From the NCBI GenBank assembly GCA_965202915.1, contig OZ241847.1, forward strand, positions 1,240,001-1,304,000: 64,000 bases of DNA, read 5' to 3'. The position numbers and the translations under genes were made by a program. Source of the DNA: G965202915 sp965202915 (GTDB taxonomy: Bacteria; Pseudomonadota; Gammaproteobacteria; Eutrophobiales; Eutrophobiaceae). The notes below the pieces were generated by a model. That model was not told the origin of the DNA, did not search any database, and saw only the letters and a list, made by a program, of their open reading frames with translations. The number at the start of each line of letters is the position of its first letter. Position 1 is the first letter of the stretch. Of this stretch, positions 54,316-63,195 are shown piece by piece.

Positions 54316-54907
54316 TCAAATTTGGTGGGCGAGTGAACAATTTTGGCAAAAAACCGCGATTTGGATTACTTCAATTATGGTGGTGGTATTAATATTTTTA
54401 TCATTTGATAGCATCAATAAAATTACAGTGGGGACAGAACGCGTCCCCGACTATACGGTGATTAACAAGCGTATTGATTATCAATTTGACACAGAGCGTA
54501 ATTTTCAGGTGCCGATTATTAGTGATGAAGACGTGCCTTTATTTGGTCAAAAACTCAATCAAGAAGAAGCGGAACGCTTAGTGACATTCGGTAAAAAGAT
54601 CGTCCAGGGACGTAATTGTATGAACTGCCATACTTTACTGGGTAATGGCGCTTATTATGCCCCCGATTTAACCAAGGCATGGTTGGATAAGGCGTGGGGA
54701 AATGAAGAATACCGCGAACAACTGATGTTAAATTTTTTGCAAAATCCCGATAAAAATGCACGTACCTTTGGCAGTGGGCGAAAGATGCCGAACCTGAATA
54801 TCAGTGAAGACGAAGCCAAAGCGATTATTGCCTTTTTAAAATGGATGTCATCTATTGATACCAACGGCTTCCCTTATAATTTTAAGCCAATTGCCCAGGG
54901 AGAGTAA
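54305..54907 (+). CDS. norC: Nitric oxide reductase subunit C (membrane-bound cytochrome c)
   Basis: A 200-residue subunit with one N-terminal membrane anchor (TAIWITSIMVVVLIFLSF) and a periplasmic cytochrome c domain. The haem site is GRNCMNCHTLLGNGAYYAPD, and the distal methionine is in SGRKMPNLNI. It takes electrons from a soluble cytochrome and passes them to NorB. An AAGGAG site at 54294-54299 precedes it. The region is more AT-rich than the surrounding core genes. Confidence 0.96.
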   Translation: MKNNQIWWASEQFWQKTAIWITSIMVVVLIFLSFDSINKITVGTERVPDYTVINKRIDYQFDTERNFQVPIISDEDVPLFGQKLNQEEAERLVTFGKKIVQGRNCMNCHTLLGNGAYYAPDLTKAWLDKAWGNEEYREQLMLNFLQNPDKNARTFGSGRKMPNLNISEDEAKAIIAFLKWMSSIDTNGFPYNFKPIAQGE

Positions 54908-54909
54908 TA

Positions 54910-56385
54910 ATGATTAATAACCAATTTGATAACGCCCATCTTAACGTCGGACAACAACTGGCGGTTAAGTATTTTGTTGTTGCTGTTGTGTTATTTGTCG
55001 CACAGATCTTATTCGGTTTGTTGGCGGGATTACAATATTTGATCCCTGATCTGCTGTATGGCGTCCTGGATTTTAACGTCAATCGTATGGTGCATATCAA
55101 TGCCATGATTATCTGGATGCTTTATGGCTTTATTGGCTCGGCTTATTGGTTGCTGGAAGATGAAACGGGCATACCGGTTGTGGGTATTAAATGGGGGAAT
55201 GTCGCATTCTGGATGTTAACCGTCGCGGTTACTATTGTTGTGTTGGTTTATTTATTTGTTCAATCGGGACCGGGCACTGATGCAACGCGTTGGTTTATTA
55301 ATGAGGGAAGAGAATACATTGAGGCACCAAGATGGGCGGATATTGGTATTTTTATTTGTATGCTTATCTTCTTTTACAACGTCGCCGCAACGGTTATGAA
55401 AGGAAAAGTAACCGGCATTACCGGTGTTTTAACACTGGATTTGGTTGCTTTGGCCGGGCTTTATCTGACCGGTATGTTTTATACCACTAATATTTCATTG
55501 GATCAGTTTTGGTGGTGGTGGGTGATTCATCTGTGGGTGGAAGCAACCTGGGAAGTGCTGGTCGGTTGCATTATGGCATGGGGCTTGATCACGGCACTGG
55601 GTGCCAGTCGCCGGATTGTCACCACCTGGCTTTATATTGAAGTGGCGTTGATGTTTGGTGCCGGGATCCTGGGTTTGGGCCATCATTATTTCTGGATAGG
55701 TACGCCTGAATATTGGTTCACCGTTGGCGGTCTGTTTTCAGCCTTGGAACCGGTGCCATTGGTGGCAATGGTGGTGCATGCGGTATATGACTCTGGTCGG
55801 CATGGTTTTAAAAGCTCAAACCACCCGGCCATGGCATGGCTGATCGCGCATGCATTTGGGAATTTTCTGGGGGCCGGTGTTTGGGGTTTCATGCATACAT
55901 TGCCACAGATTAATCTTTATACCCACGGCACCCAATGGTCGGCTTCACATGGGCATTTGGCTTTTTTCGGGGCTTATTCCACCATTATTATTGCGGTCTT
56001 TTATTTTGCCGTACAAAAATGGCGCGGCAACGTCGGGATGCAGGGCGGTTTGGTTGATAACGGCTGGAAATGGAAGTGGTCGTTGGCATTATTAAATATT
56101 GGCGTCCTGGGCATGACGATTGCCCTGCTCATCTCAGGTTATGAACAATCCCAGATTGAGAGGGCGATTGAGGGTTCAACCTGGCTGGGCTATTTTAAAG
56201 CTCAAACTCACCCCTGGTTTATTGAAGGATTATGGTGGCGGCAAGTCATGGGTTATATAACGGCATTGGGTTTGGGTTTGTTGATTTGGGATTTATTAAC
56301 CATTGGCAAACGAGAGCCGACAATATCGGCGGAAGAAAAAAAACGTATCGAAGTGACGGACGCGCCGTTCGCGATGAGTGTGTAA
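54910..56385 (+). CDS. norB: Nitric oxide reductase subunit B (cNOR catalytic subunit)
   Basis: A 491-residue, 12-span haem-copper superfamily enzyme reducing NO to N2O. Haem and metal ligands: NRMVHINAMIIW (low-spin haem), HLWVEATWEVLVG (FeB histidine and glutamate), GLGHHYFWIG (FeB histidine pair) and SASHGHLAFFG (haem ligands). ALEPVPLVAMVVH holds the conserved glutamate. There is no quinol-oxidase-like N-terminal extension, so this is cNOR rather than qNOR. norQ and norD are not adjacent. Confidence 0.96.
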   Translation: MINNQFDNAHLNVGQQLAVKYFVVAVVLFVAQILFGLLAGLQYLIPDLLYGVLDFNVNRMVHINAMIIWMLYGFIGSAYWLLEDETGIPVVGIKWGNVAFWMLTVAVTIVVLVYLFVQSGPGTDATRWFINEGREYIEAPRWADIGIFICMLIFFYNVAATVMKGKVTGITGVLTLDLVALAGLYLTGMFYTTNISLDQFWWWWVIHLWVEATWEVLVGCIMAWGLITALGASRRIVTTWLYIEVALMFGAGILGLGHHYFWIGTPEYWFTVGGLFSALEPVPLVAMVVHAVYDSGRHGFKSSNHPAMAWLIAHAFGNFLGAGVWGFMHTLPQINLYTHGTQWSASHGHLAFFGAYSTIIIAVFYFAVQKWRGNVGMQGGLVDNGWKWKWSLALLNIGVLGMTIALLISGYEQSQIERAIEGSTWLGYFKAQTHPWFIEGLWWRQVMGYITALGLGLLIWDLLTIGKREPTISAEEKKRIEVTDAPFAMSV

Positions 56386-56737
56386 ATTCAGATCGGGGTT
56401 TTCAGTTGCTTTTTTCTCTCCTTGGATCGAGTGAATATCGAACCGGTGTTTGTCGGTTTTGGCTTGAACCAGGCCGCACCGACGGGCGGCGCATAAACGC
56501 GGTGCCGCCACCCGTGTTACAGTGTGGATGGGAACGTCAACTGAATGGCCTCATTACAGGTGGAATGCGCTCCGGCGGCCAAACGCCTGGTAAACACCGA
56601 TAACACCTGCAAACTGGTATTGTTCTGTTCCAGCCGCCGGCGCGCATTATTCCTGGGTGCGACGAGCGCCGCCTATCGCGCTTCCCGAAATATTCCCGGC
56701 CAGATGATGGAGCCCGGAGTCAGGCGAGGCTTGGCGG
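56386..56737. other. Gap with possible outer-membrane efflux protein relic
   Basis: There is no intact gene. A minus-strand stretch near 56560-56610 reads YQFAGVIGVYQAFGRR, which loosely resembles the C-terminal end of NodT/TolC-type efflux channels (VxLYxALGGG). The frame around it is interrupted by a stop. The match is weak; it fits only because an exporter lies alongside. Confidence 0.25.
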
Positions 56738-56850
56738 CTACGGCAACACGCCGGGGAAGGTCACCAGAAGGATGATGGTCACGCCATCGGCGATGAAGAA
56801 CGGAGTCACGCCCTTGAACACGTCCCGCACGTTGAGATCATCGGCAAGAT
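56738..56850 (-). pseudogene. C-terminal fragment of a TRAP DctM permease
   Basis: The minus-strand frame ends DDLNVRDVFKGVTPFFIADG then VTIILLVTFPGVLP and a stop at 56738. This is the usual DctM tail (compare KIHDIYKGIIPFVLIQ in the intact copy here). No membrane domain precedes it; the upstream part of the frame is unrelated. It marks a broken end of the G+C-rich island. Confidence 0.55.
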
Positions 56851-57024
56851 CGATGTGCTTTTGGTCGAAACGGGCAGTGACAGGACAAAAATTCTGCGCG
56901 CGGACGTCCGGCTGGATGACTTGCCGGATTTTGATGAAATGAATGAAGTCCGGGGGGACGCATGGGTCCCGGAAGAACCAGCGCCGGCGCGGGCTTGCGG
57001 GTCCGCCCGGCGGCGGCTGTCCTC

Positions 57025-58230
57025 TCATCGGTCCGGTCTTAGCGCGACGAGGCCGCCGTCGTCAAGCGTATCGCTTGGATGCAATACAACCCGGTCGCCG
57101 CGCGACAGGCCGGCCACCACCTCCGCCGACTCATCGTTGAGTTGGCCGATCTCGACATGGACGAGCTCTGCGCGATCATCGGCTATCCGAAACACCGCCC
57201 AGTTCCCGTTGCTCCGAAACAGGGCGGCGATGGGCGCCTGAAGCGCCTTTTCGGACTGCCAGATCACCAGCCGGGCGAACACGCGGTATCCATGACCGAG
57301 AAGCGGCTCCGGCCCGTCGAGGTCAAGCACGACGTTGACGCGCTGCTCTTCAATGCCAAGCGCCGACACTTTGGTGAAGGCCGACGGATCGACTCGGCGC
57401 ACGGTTGCATCCAGACTCTCCTCTCCACCCCAGTCGGTAATGGTGGCCTTCAGGCCCGGTCTGATCCGCACGGCGTCTTCCGACAGCAGATCGACGGCGA
57501 TTTCCAGATCCCGCGGGTCGCCGACTTCCGCGAGCGGCGTTCCCGCCGTGACGGCCTGCTCGCTCTTGACCTTGACCGACAACACGATGCCGTCGATCGG
57601 GGAGGTCACCTCCACGCAGCACTCCCGGCTTTCAATGTCGAGTATCTCATCGCCCGGCTGCATGAGGCGCGCTTTCGCACGATTGAGTTCGGCTTGGCGC
57701 TGACGGATGCGTGCTTCCGTGCTCTTGACCTGTGCTTCCTGCAAGGCGACCTCGGTCGTTGCCGTTTGCAAATCGCGCTCCGAAACGATGTTCGAGCCAA
57801 ACAGACGCACCGCGCGCTCAAGATCGGCTTCGGCCAGTTCAAGCGCCGACAGGGCGCGTTGGTGTTCGAGCTCAGCCTGGGCGACACCTGAGCCGGTGGC
57901 TTCGATCTCCGCGAGCAGTTCCGCTTCGGTCCGCTGATCGATCAGCGGCGGGTCCATCGGATGAATCGAGGCGACCACCGTCTTGTTGGCCTCGACCGGA
58001 TCGCCTTCCTCAAGCGATGTGCGATCCAGATGACCGGCTATCAGCGCGGAGACCGTATAGACGTTTCGAACACGCGTGATCCCCTTCTGATCGATGGTCA
58101 CGGTCATCGGACTCTCGATAACCGGGGCCGTGTCGACGGAAACCGGTTGCTCGCGCAACGCAACGTGGAGCCCGGCGCCCACAATGGCTACGAGAGCGGC
58201 AAGGCCTATCCATTTGGTCATATTATTCAT
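57025..58230 (-). CDS. HlyD/MacA-type periplasmic adaptor
   Basis: A 401-residue adaptor. It has an N-terminal membrane segment (WIGLAALVAIVGAGLHVAL), a barrel-sandwich half (VYTVSALIAGHLDRTSLEEG), a coiled coil from about residue 95 to 190 with many Ala/Glu/Arg residues, and the second half (EVTSPIDGIVLSVKVKSEQ). ATG 58230 sits 8 bases after a GGGAG site; GTG 58239 is also in frame. It follows the permease gene and completes a DevBCA/MacAB-like exporter. Composition is clearly more G+C-rich than core genes. Confidence 0.88.
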   Translation of the reverse strand: MNNMTKWIGLAALVAIVGAGLHVALREQPVSVDTAPVIESPMTVTIDQKGITRVRNVYTVSALIAGHLDRTSLEEGDPVEANKTVVASIHPMDPPLIDQRTEAELLAEIEATGSGVAQAELEHQRALSALELAEADLERAVRLFGSNIVSERDLQTATTEVALQEAQVKSTEARIRQRQAELNRAKARLMQPGDEILDIESRECCVEVTSPIDGIVLSVKVKSEQAVTAGTPLAEVGDPRDLEIAVDLLSEDAVRIRPGLKATITDWGGEESLDATVRRVDPSAFTKVSALGIEEQRVNVVLDLDGPEPLLGHGYRVFARLVIWQSEKALQAPIAALFRSNGNWAVFRIADDRAELVHVEIGQLNDESAEVVAGLSRGDRVVLHPSDTLDDGGLVALRPDR

Positions 58231-58235
58231 GAAAA

Positions 58236-60599
58236 TCACTCCCGTGTTTTAAGCACGCTCACCAGGTCGAGTTTATCGATGCGCCTGCGTGCGATCAAAG
58301 CCGAAACGACTCCGGCCACGACGACCACGAGGCTGGCGCGGGCGAAAGTCGACGGTTCGAAGACAAAGGGTATGCGGAACAGATCGCTTTCGAATCCGCT
58401 AACGACGGTCCACGCAAATCCATAACCCAGCAACCATCCAAGCGGTTGAGCCAGGGCGATAATGACGCCGAGTTCGGTCAGCAAAATGGACGAAACCTCG
58501 CCGCGCGTAAAACCGAGCACCCGCAAACTCGCCAGTTCTCTGGCCCGCTCGGCAAGCTGGATGCGAGCGGAATTGTACACTACGCCAAATGTAATGATCA
58601 CCGCGAGAACCACGTAAACGGTCAACATGATCCCCACATTCTGCTCGATGATCTCCCGAAACCTGTTTTTTGCGGCGCTCAGCAAGGTGAAAGAGGCAAC
58701 CGCCGGCGTCTGCTTGATCGTTGAATAGATGTCGTCCACGCGGTTGGCATCGATCTTGACCCGCGCACCGGATATCCGGTTGCCATCGCCGATCAGGCGG
58801 TTCAGTGCCGTCAGTTCCATATAGGCGCCGAGGCCGATCAGGCTCTGCACGATTGCGGTGACCGGTGCCTCGACGATCCGACCACCATACTGCAACAGTT
58901 CGATTTGGACTTTGTCGCCAGGCTTGAGGTCGAGCTTGCCCGCCACTCTCTCGGGAATAAGCAATCCGGCGCCCGGCGGCTTGACCGGTGTTCCGCGATC
59001 CGTGAGGACACGGGCGAGGTCGCCGGTCTCGGGTAGCGCGGAAATCGCCAGTTCAAGCTTTCTATGGCCGCGGATCATGCGAACCGACGTCGTGCGAAAC
59101 GGTTCGGCGCGCAAAACGCCCGGAAGCGACCGGATAGCCGACACCACGTCGGCGGCCCGCTCATTTGACAGGGATAGCATCGCATCCTGCCGCTCGGCCC
59201 GATAGAAAGCAATGTCGATCATCTCCTCCATCGAATCGAACACCAACAGGACGGTGCATAGAATCGCGATGGAAAACGAGGTTCCCAGCGACGTGGTCAA
59301 TGTGCGTACCGGCCGCCGTATAAGATGGCGTAACGCCATGACGGTGGTTTGCGAGAACAGGTGAACCGCTCCACCCGCTTTTCCGAGCAGGCTGCGGTAT
59401 CGCAACGGTGCGGCGGGCCGCATCGCGACGGCCGGAGGCAACGCGGCGACGGACCGTATCGCGTGTGCGGCGCCGGCCAGAGCCGCGGCGGCGGTGACGC
59501 CGCCCGCAATCGCGTATAGATCCGGGCTTTCGCGAAAAATAAGGTATGGAAAGGAAAAGAACTCGCCATAAATCTCGGTCATCCCCCGCCCCAGCCATGC
59601 TCCGGCAACCGAACCGATCGCCAGGCCAATCGCCGCGATCACGAGCACGAGCTTCGCATAGTGCGCGGCGATTTCCATCGTGCCATATCCGATCGCCTTC
59701 AGCAGTCCGATTTGCTCCCGTTCGAGCGAAATCAGGCGCGACAGGATCATGTTGACCAGAAATGCGGAGACAAACAGGAATATCGGCGGGATCACCAGCG
59801 CCATCGACCGCAACTCGAGCAGTTCATGGTCGAGGAAGGCGTCGCTGATCTGATCGTCGCGTTCGATCGCGCCGAGGCCTCCATATGGTTTGAGCAGATC
59901 GTCAATTTTATCGATGATTGCGTCGATACCTGCGGCGGGATCGATCGTGGCGACCAGCGAATTGAAACCTCCATCCATATCGAACGGACCTTCAAGGGCG
60001 GAACGGCGCATGAAAATCACCCCGAACCGCCGGTCGTCCGGAACAATGTGGCCGGGGCCGGGCGCGTAGATGAACTCCGGCGAAAGCACGACGCCGGTAA
60101 TTTGCAGTTGCCGGCGTTTTCCGTTGATCAGCGCATGGAAGGCATCGCCGGGGCCGAGTTCGTGAGCCTCGGCGAACTTCTCCACGATCGCCACCTCATC
60201 CGATCTGCCGTAAAAGGGCAATCTGCCCTTCCGAATATATGGATTGTTGATTGCCGGCGCACGAAGATCGGGGATCGACACGATGATCGCCGCCACCGGT
60301 TCCTTCATGCCTTCGATGTCGAGCACCGCCGGTTTGGAAATTCTGTATTCCGCGGCCTTGACGCCGGGTATCTCTTCGATCCGGTTCGCGAGCTTCAGCG
60401 GTGCGCGGGTGGCGGTCGCGAACAGGTCGGCGAAGTTCTGCCGCGCATAGAATGTTTCGCGGGTCTCCTCCAGCGATCTGTAGGCGCCAATGGCCAGAAC
60501 GATTGTCGTCACACCGCAGGCCATGACCAGTGCAACTGCGATGATCTGCGCCCACAGACGGCCCAGATCGCGAACGACTTTCCGGTCGAGAACCCGCAT
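58236..60599 (-). CDS. ABC transporter permease with two FtsX domains
   Basis: A 787-residue permease. The N-terminal span (AQIIAVALVMACGVTTIVLA) and a periplasmic MacB-like domain precede the first FtsX core (about 270-400: FLVNMILSRLISLEREQIGLLKAIGY). A second span and periplasmic domain precede the second FtsX core (about 655-785: VYNSARIQLAERARELASLRVLGFTRGE). This duplicated form is common in lipoprotein/efflux-type exporters. It lies 3 bases after the ATPase gene. Confidence 0.9.
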   Translation of the reverse strand: MRVLDRKVVRDLGRLWAQIIAVALVMACGVTTIVLAIGAYRSLEETRETFYARQNFADLFATATRAPLKLANRIEEIPGVKAAEYRISKPAVLDIEGMKEPVAAIIVSIPDLRAPAINNPYIRKGRLPFYGRSDEVAIVEKFAEAHELGPGDAFHALINGKRRQLQITGVVLSPEFIYAPGPGHIVPDDRRFGVIFMRRSALEGPFDMDGGFNSLVATIDPAAGIDAIIDKIDDLLKPYGGLGAIERDDQISDAFLDHELLELRSMALVIPPIFLFVSAFLVNMILSRLISLEREQIGLLKAIGYGTMEIAAHYAKLVLVIAAIGLAIGSVAGAWLGRGMTEIYGEFFSFPYLIFRESPDLYAIAGGVTAAAALAGAAHAIRSVAALPPAVAMRPAAPLRYRSLLGKAGGAVHLFSQTTVMALRHLIRRPVRTLTTSLGTSFSIAILCTVLLVFDSMEEMIDIAFYRAERQDAMLSLSNERAADVVSAIRSLPGVLRAEPFRTTSVRMIRGHRKLELAISALPETGDLARVLTDRGTPVKPPGAGLLIPERVAGKLDLKPGDKVQIELLQYGGRIVEAPVTAIVQSLIGLGAYMELTALNRLIGDGNRISGARVKIDANRVDDIYSTIKQTPAVASFTLLSAAKNRFREIIEQNVGIMLTVYVVLAVIITFGVVYNSARIQLAERARELASLRVLGFTRGEVSSILLTELGVIIALAQPLGWLLGYGFAWTVVSGFESDLFRIPFVFEPSTFARASLVVVVAGVVSALIARRRIDKLDLVSVLKTRE

Positions 60600-60602
60600 G
60601 CT

Positions 60603-61334
60603 TCACCAACTCAGCTCGGATGGAGAAATGCGGGTTTCATTGACCGTTTCCTCGCTGATCCGGCCATCGAGGAACGAGAATACGCGGTGCGCCATCTGCC
60701 GGATACCGGCATTGTGCGTAATGATGGCCGTGGTCGTGCCCAGCTCCGCATTCACCCGTGCCAGTGCCTCCAGCACGATGATGCCAGTCTTTGAATCGAG
60801 CGCACCGGTGGGCTCATCACAGAGCAGAACCTCGGGGCGTTTCACAATGGCACGGGCGATGGCGACGCGCTGTTGTTCTCCGCCGGAAAGCTGGGCCGGG
60901 AAATGGTTCATCCGGGCCTCCAGATCGACCATCGAAAGCGCCTCTTCCGGTTTCATGGGACGTCTGGCGATCTCGGTTACAAGCGCGACGTTTTCCCAGG
61001 CCGTCAGGCTTGGCACCAGATTGTAAAACTGGAAGACAAACCCGACATGATCGCGCCGATAGCGCGTCAGCCGGCGTTCGCTGCAGGCGGAAAGATCTTC
61101 GCCCCGGAAAAAGACCTTCCCGTCGGTCGGCGTGTCGAGACCGCCCATGATGTTGAGCAGCGTCGATTTACCCGAACCGGAAGGGCCGAGCATGACGGCA
61201 AGCTCGTCGGGATAGAGGTCCAGATCAACGCCGCGCAGAGCCCAGACGTCAACGGTTCCTGTGTGGTAGATCTTGGTCACGCCGCGAGTCGAAAATACCG
61301 GATCGGCGCTGGCGGCTTCCTGTGTCGGCACCAT
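60603..61334 (-). CDS. ABC transporter ATP-binding protein, LolD/MacB type
   Basis: A 243-residue ATPase with Walker A GPSGSGKSTLLN, signature LSGGEQQRVAIARAIV and Walker B VLLCDEPTGALDSKTG, the last diagnostic for the MacB/LolD/FtsE class. It leads the operon ATPase-permease-adaptor. The frame starts at ATG 61334, only about 30 bases past the junction with the Fic fragment, so the native promoter may have been lost. Confidence 0.92.
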   Translation of the reverse strand: MVPTQEAASADPVFSTRGVTKIYHTGTVDVWALRGVDLDLYPDELAVMLGPSGSGKSTLLNIMGGLDTPTDGKVFFRGEDLSACSERRLTRYRRDHVGFVFQFYNLVPSLTAWENVALVTEIARRPMKPEEALSMVDLEARMNHFPAQLSGGEQQRVAIARAIVKRPEVLLCDEPTGALDSKTGIIVLEALARVNAELGTTTAIITHNAGIRQMAHRVFSFLDGRISEETVNETRISPSELSW

Positions 61335-61365
61335 GGCATTCTCCTGGCAGATTGTGTGCGCCGCG

Positions 61366-61530
61366 GCCTGGGTTATACTCTTCCGGGGTCAGATTGCCAA
61401 TGGCTTTCCATTCACCCTTGAATTCATCTTTTTTTGCAATGAGATTTAATATTTCTGGTGTGATCTCAATTAAAGGATTTAACATTGACCTTCCTTTTAT
61501 ATCTCCAAAAACACACTCATATTTACCCAA
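61366..61530 (-). pseudogene. Fic-family protein, N-terminal fragment
   Basis: The minus-strand frame (ATG 61530, or ATG 61485) encodes MLNPLIEITPEILNLIAKKD then EFKGEWKAIGNLTPEEYNP, which is the opening of Fic-domain proteins of the N-terminal-helix type. It then runs into unrelated G+C-rich sequence at about 61366. The catalytic HPFxxGNGR core is absent. The gene was cut by the event that brought the ABC exporter. Confidence 0.6.
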
Positions 61531-61570
61531 ATTTTTCCAGAAGTCAAACTTGATAAAATTGTCATATTAA

Positions 61571-61733
61571 GGAGGGCAATATGTAACCCCAATTCGAATT
61601 ACGGGCGAAGAAGACAATCACATCAATGTTGCTTTCAATCTACCGATTCTCGATTACTTGGTCCTCGCTTGCTGCTTCAATCGTTTTAACATGTATTCTA
61701 TAAGCGGCAATTTGATTGATAATGGCTGGAATT
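61571..61733 (+). other. Start-stop after a strong ribosome-binding site, then an ORF lacking a start
   Basis: GGAGGG at 61571-61576 precedes ATG at 61581, followed directly by TAA. Two bases out of frame, a coding-like stretch continues: TPIRITGEEDNHINVAFNLP then ILDYLVLACCFNRFNMYSIS, up to the purB fragment. A one-base insertion near the start would explain both. I do not recognise the protein. Otherwise the region 61531-61733 shows nothing. Confidence 0.35.
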
Positions 61734-61840
61734 GGTGCGTGACTTTTCATTGGCTGAGGCGGCAAAGATAAAGGAAATCGAGGCGACCACCAATCATGAC
61801 GTCAAGGCGGTTGAGTATTTCCTCAGGCAAAAATTTCAGC
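61734..61840 (+). pseudogene. Partial purB copy (direct repeat)
   Basis: The 107 bases match 63894-64000 in the real purB with only two adjacent-codon mismatches (AEAKKIKEI there, AEAAKIKEI here). The copied part encodes about residues 71-105 of PurB. There is no purB start before it. Similarity may extend a little past 61840 (RHGELK), but the true gene leaves the window at that point. Spacing between copies is exactly 2160 bases. Confidence 0.85.
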
Positions 61841-61958
61841 GGCATGGTGAATTAAAATACCATAAGCTCAAACCCGGACTTGAATGTCAAATCCGCAAGA
61901 CAGGACAGTATTGCGGTCGCATCGAAATTATTTTTCAAATACCTGACCGTTGGGCCGC

Positions 61959-62846
61959 TCATATCTCGTCCGTCTTTCCTTTTTTAGCTTTTCGATATTG
62001 CTTGCCTTTTTTCTTCCCCTCTTTTTTTGCTGCCTTCCAAATAGCTTTTATCTCTTCAGGACTTAGTTCCTTTCCCTTTGCTCTTGCAATAAAAATCTGA
62101 TCAAGCACGTTCCCAATAGCATATGTAAGCCCGTAAACCAGAGGGATGGCGGTAAAACCGGCAAGAAAGGGCAGCACCGTTTTATAGAGACCGAGTGCAA
62201 TTTGCTGAGCAACCATTCCCAACCCAATTACTTTCGCTAAATCCTTCAGCAGTTGCGTCGCTGAACTCTCCTTCATCGGGATACCCCGCACCGCCGCAAG
62301 TCGTTCAGCCATATACGCCTGGATCGGTGTCAGTACAAATATATCGGCAAAGGGTATCGGCTGTACTGCCACGGCTGCGCACGTTGCCGAGAATACGTGA
62401 ATTATTTGAGCTGACTTTTGATCCGCCGATAAATTATCAAGCGATTCAATATCAGTAAGGTAGCGAGCAATCTTTGCTTTCCATGCGGATGCTGACTTTT
62501 TACCCGCTGATAAATTATCAAGCGATTCAATATTAATAAAGTGGCGAGCAATCTTTGCTTTCCATGGGGATGCTGACTTTTTATCCGCCGATAAATTATC
62601 AAGCGATTTAATATCAGTAAGGTGGCGAGCAATCTTTGCTTTCCATGGGGATGCTGACTTTTTATCCGCCGATAAATTATCAAGCGATTTAATATTAGTA
62701 AGGTGGCGAGCAATCTTTGCTTTCCATGGGGATGCTGACTTTTTATCCGCCGATAAATTATCAAGCGATTCAATATCAGTAAGGTAGCGAGCAATTTTTG
62801 CTTTCCATGCGGATATGGTGTCTTGGTTATTCTTTGAGTCGGTCAT
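61959..62846 (-). CDS. DUF697-like membrane protein with five tandem 27-residue repeats
   Basis: A 295-residue protein. Residues 12-146 are five copies of a 27-residue unit (consensus WKAKIARxLTDIESLDNLSA then DKKSAS). The C-terminal half resembles DUF697: CAAVAVQPIPFADIFVLTPI, then AYMAERLAAVRGIPMKES and hydrophobic helices (LALGLYKTVLPFLAGFTAI-type). The end is strongly basic (KEGKKKGKQYRKAKKGK). Repeats are in frame and charged, suggesting a cytoplasmic helical arm on a membrane protein. Function is unknown. It lies inside the segment bounded by the purB duplication. Confidence 0.75.
   Translation of the reverse strand: MTDSKNNQDTISAWKAKIARYLTDIESLDNLSADKKSASPWKAKIARHLTNIKSLDNLSADKKSASPWKAKIARHLTDIKSLDNLSADKKSASPWKAKIARHFINIESLDNLSAGKKSASAWKAKIARYLTDIESLDNLSADQKSAQIIHVFSATCAAVAVQPIPFADIFVLTPIQAYMAERLAAVRGIPMKESSATQLLKDLAKVIGLGMVAQQIALGLYKTVLPFLAGFTAIPLVYGLTYAIGNVLDQIFIARAKGKELSPEEIKAIWKAAKKEGKKKGKQYRKAKKGKTDEI
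62409..62813 (-). repeat. Five 81-bp in-frame tandem repeats
   Basis: The first and last units are most alike (both AWKAKIARYLTDIESLDNLS). The central three share PWKAKIARH. Differences are mostly single bases, so the array arose by recent stepwise duplication. It is coding throughout, with no spacers. Confidence 0.9.
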
Positions 62847-62888
62847 CTATGTGCTCTCAGTGATTACCATGTACTGGAATATTATGCA

Positions 62889-63104
62889 CTACTCCAAAGT
62901 CAAAAGAAATTTTATAATTAACAAAGTCACAAGCACAACCACAACGCTGGCAATTGCTCTGATGACGCCCCATTTCTTATGTGTAACAACAGAAACAACC
63001 GATTTATCCCAAGGGGTTGTAGCGGTTTTTTTGAGGCTTCTATAGGCAAACAATCGTGTGAAAATCGAGACCAAGGGAATATAAATTCCCTGGCCTTGAA
63101 TCAA
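62889..63104 (-). CDS. Possible small membrane protein, unknown
   Basis: A 71-residue ORF with a long C-terminal hydrophobic helix (AIASVVVVLVTLLIIKFLLT) after a basic segment (SVVTHKKWGVIR), a plausible tail-anchored topology. The middle (SLKKTATTPWDKSVVSVVTH) looks coding. There is no clear ribosome-binding site. It lies upstream of the repeat protein in the same direction, so the two might be expressed together. Family not recognised. Confidence 0.42.
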   Translation of the reverse strand: MIQGQGIYIPLVSIFTRLFAYRSLKKTATTPWDKSVVSVVTHKKWGVIRAIASVVVVLVTLLIIKFLLTLE

Positions 63105-63195
63105 TACCAGGAGTGCCCTTTTCAGCGCAACCCCGTATGCAAGTTTTTTACCATCAACCTAGTCAAAACCGGCGGAAGGCATGCAAAAGGCCTGC

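Noticed and set aside
59661..60794. 377-codon plus-strand ORF
   Set aside because: It lies wholly opposite the FtsX permease and ATPase genes, which carry clear family motifs. Long antisense frames are expected in G+C-rich coding DNA, and the product shows no recognisable domain.
62409..62813. CRISPR-like array
   Set aside because: Repeats are contiguous 81-bp units without spacers, in frame within a protein, and no cas genes are present.
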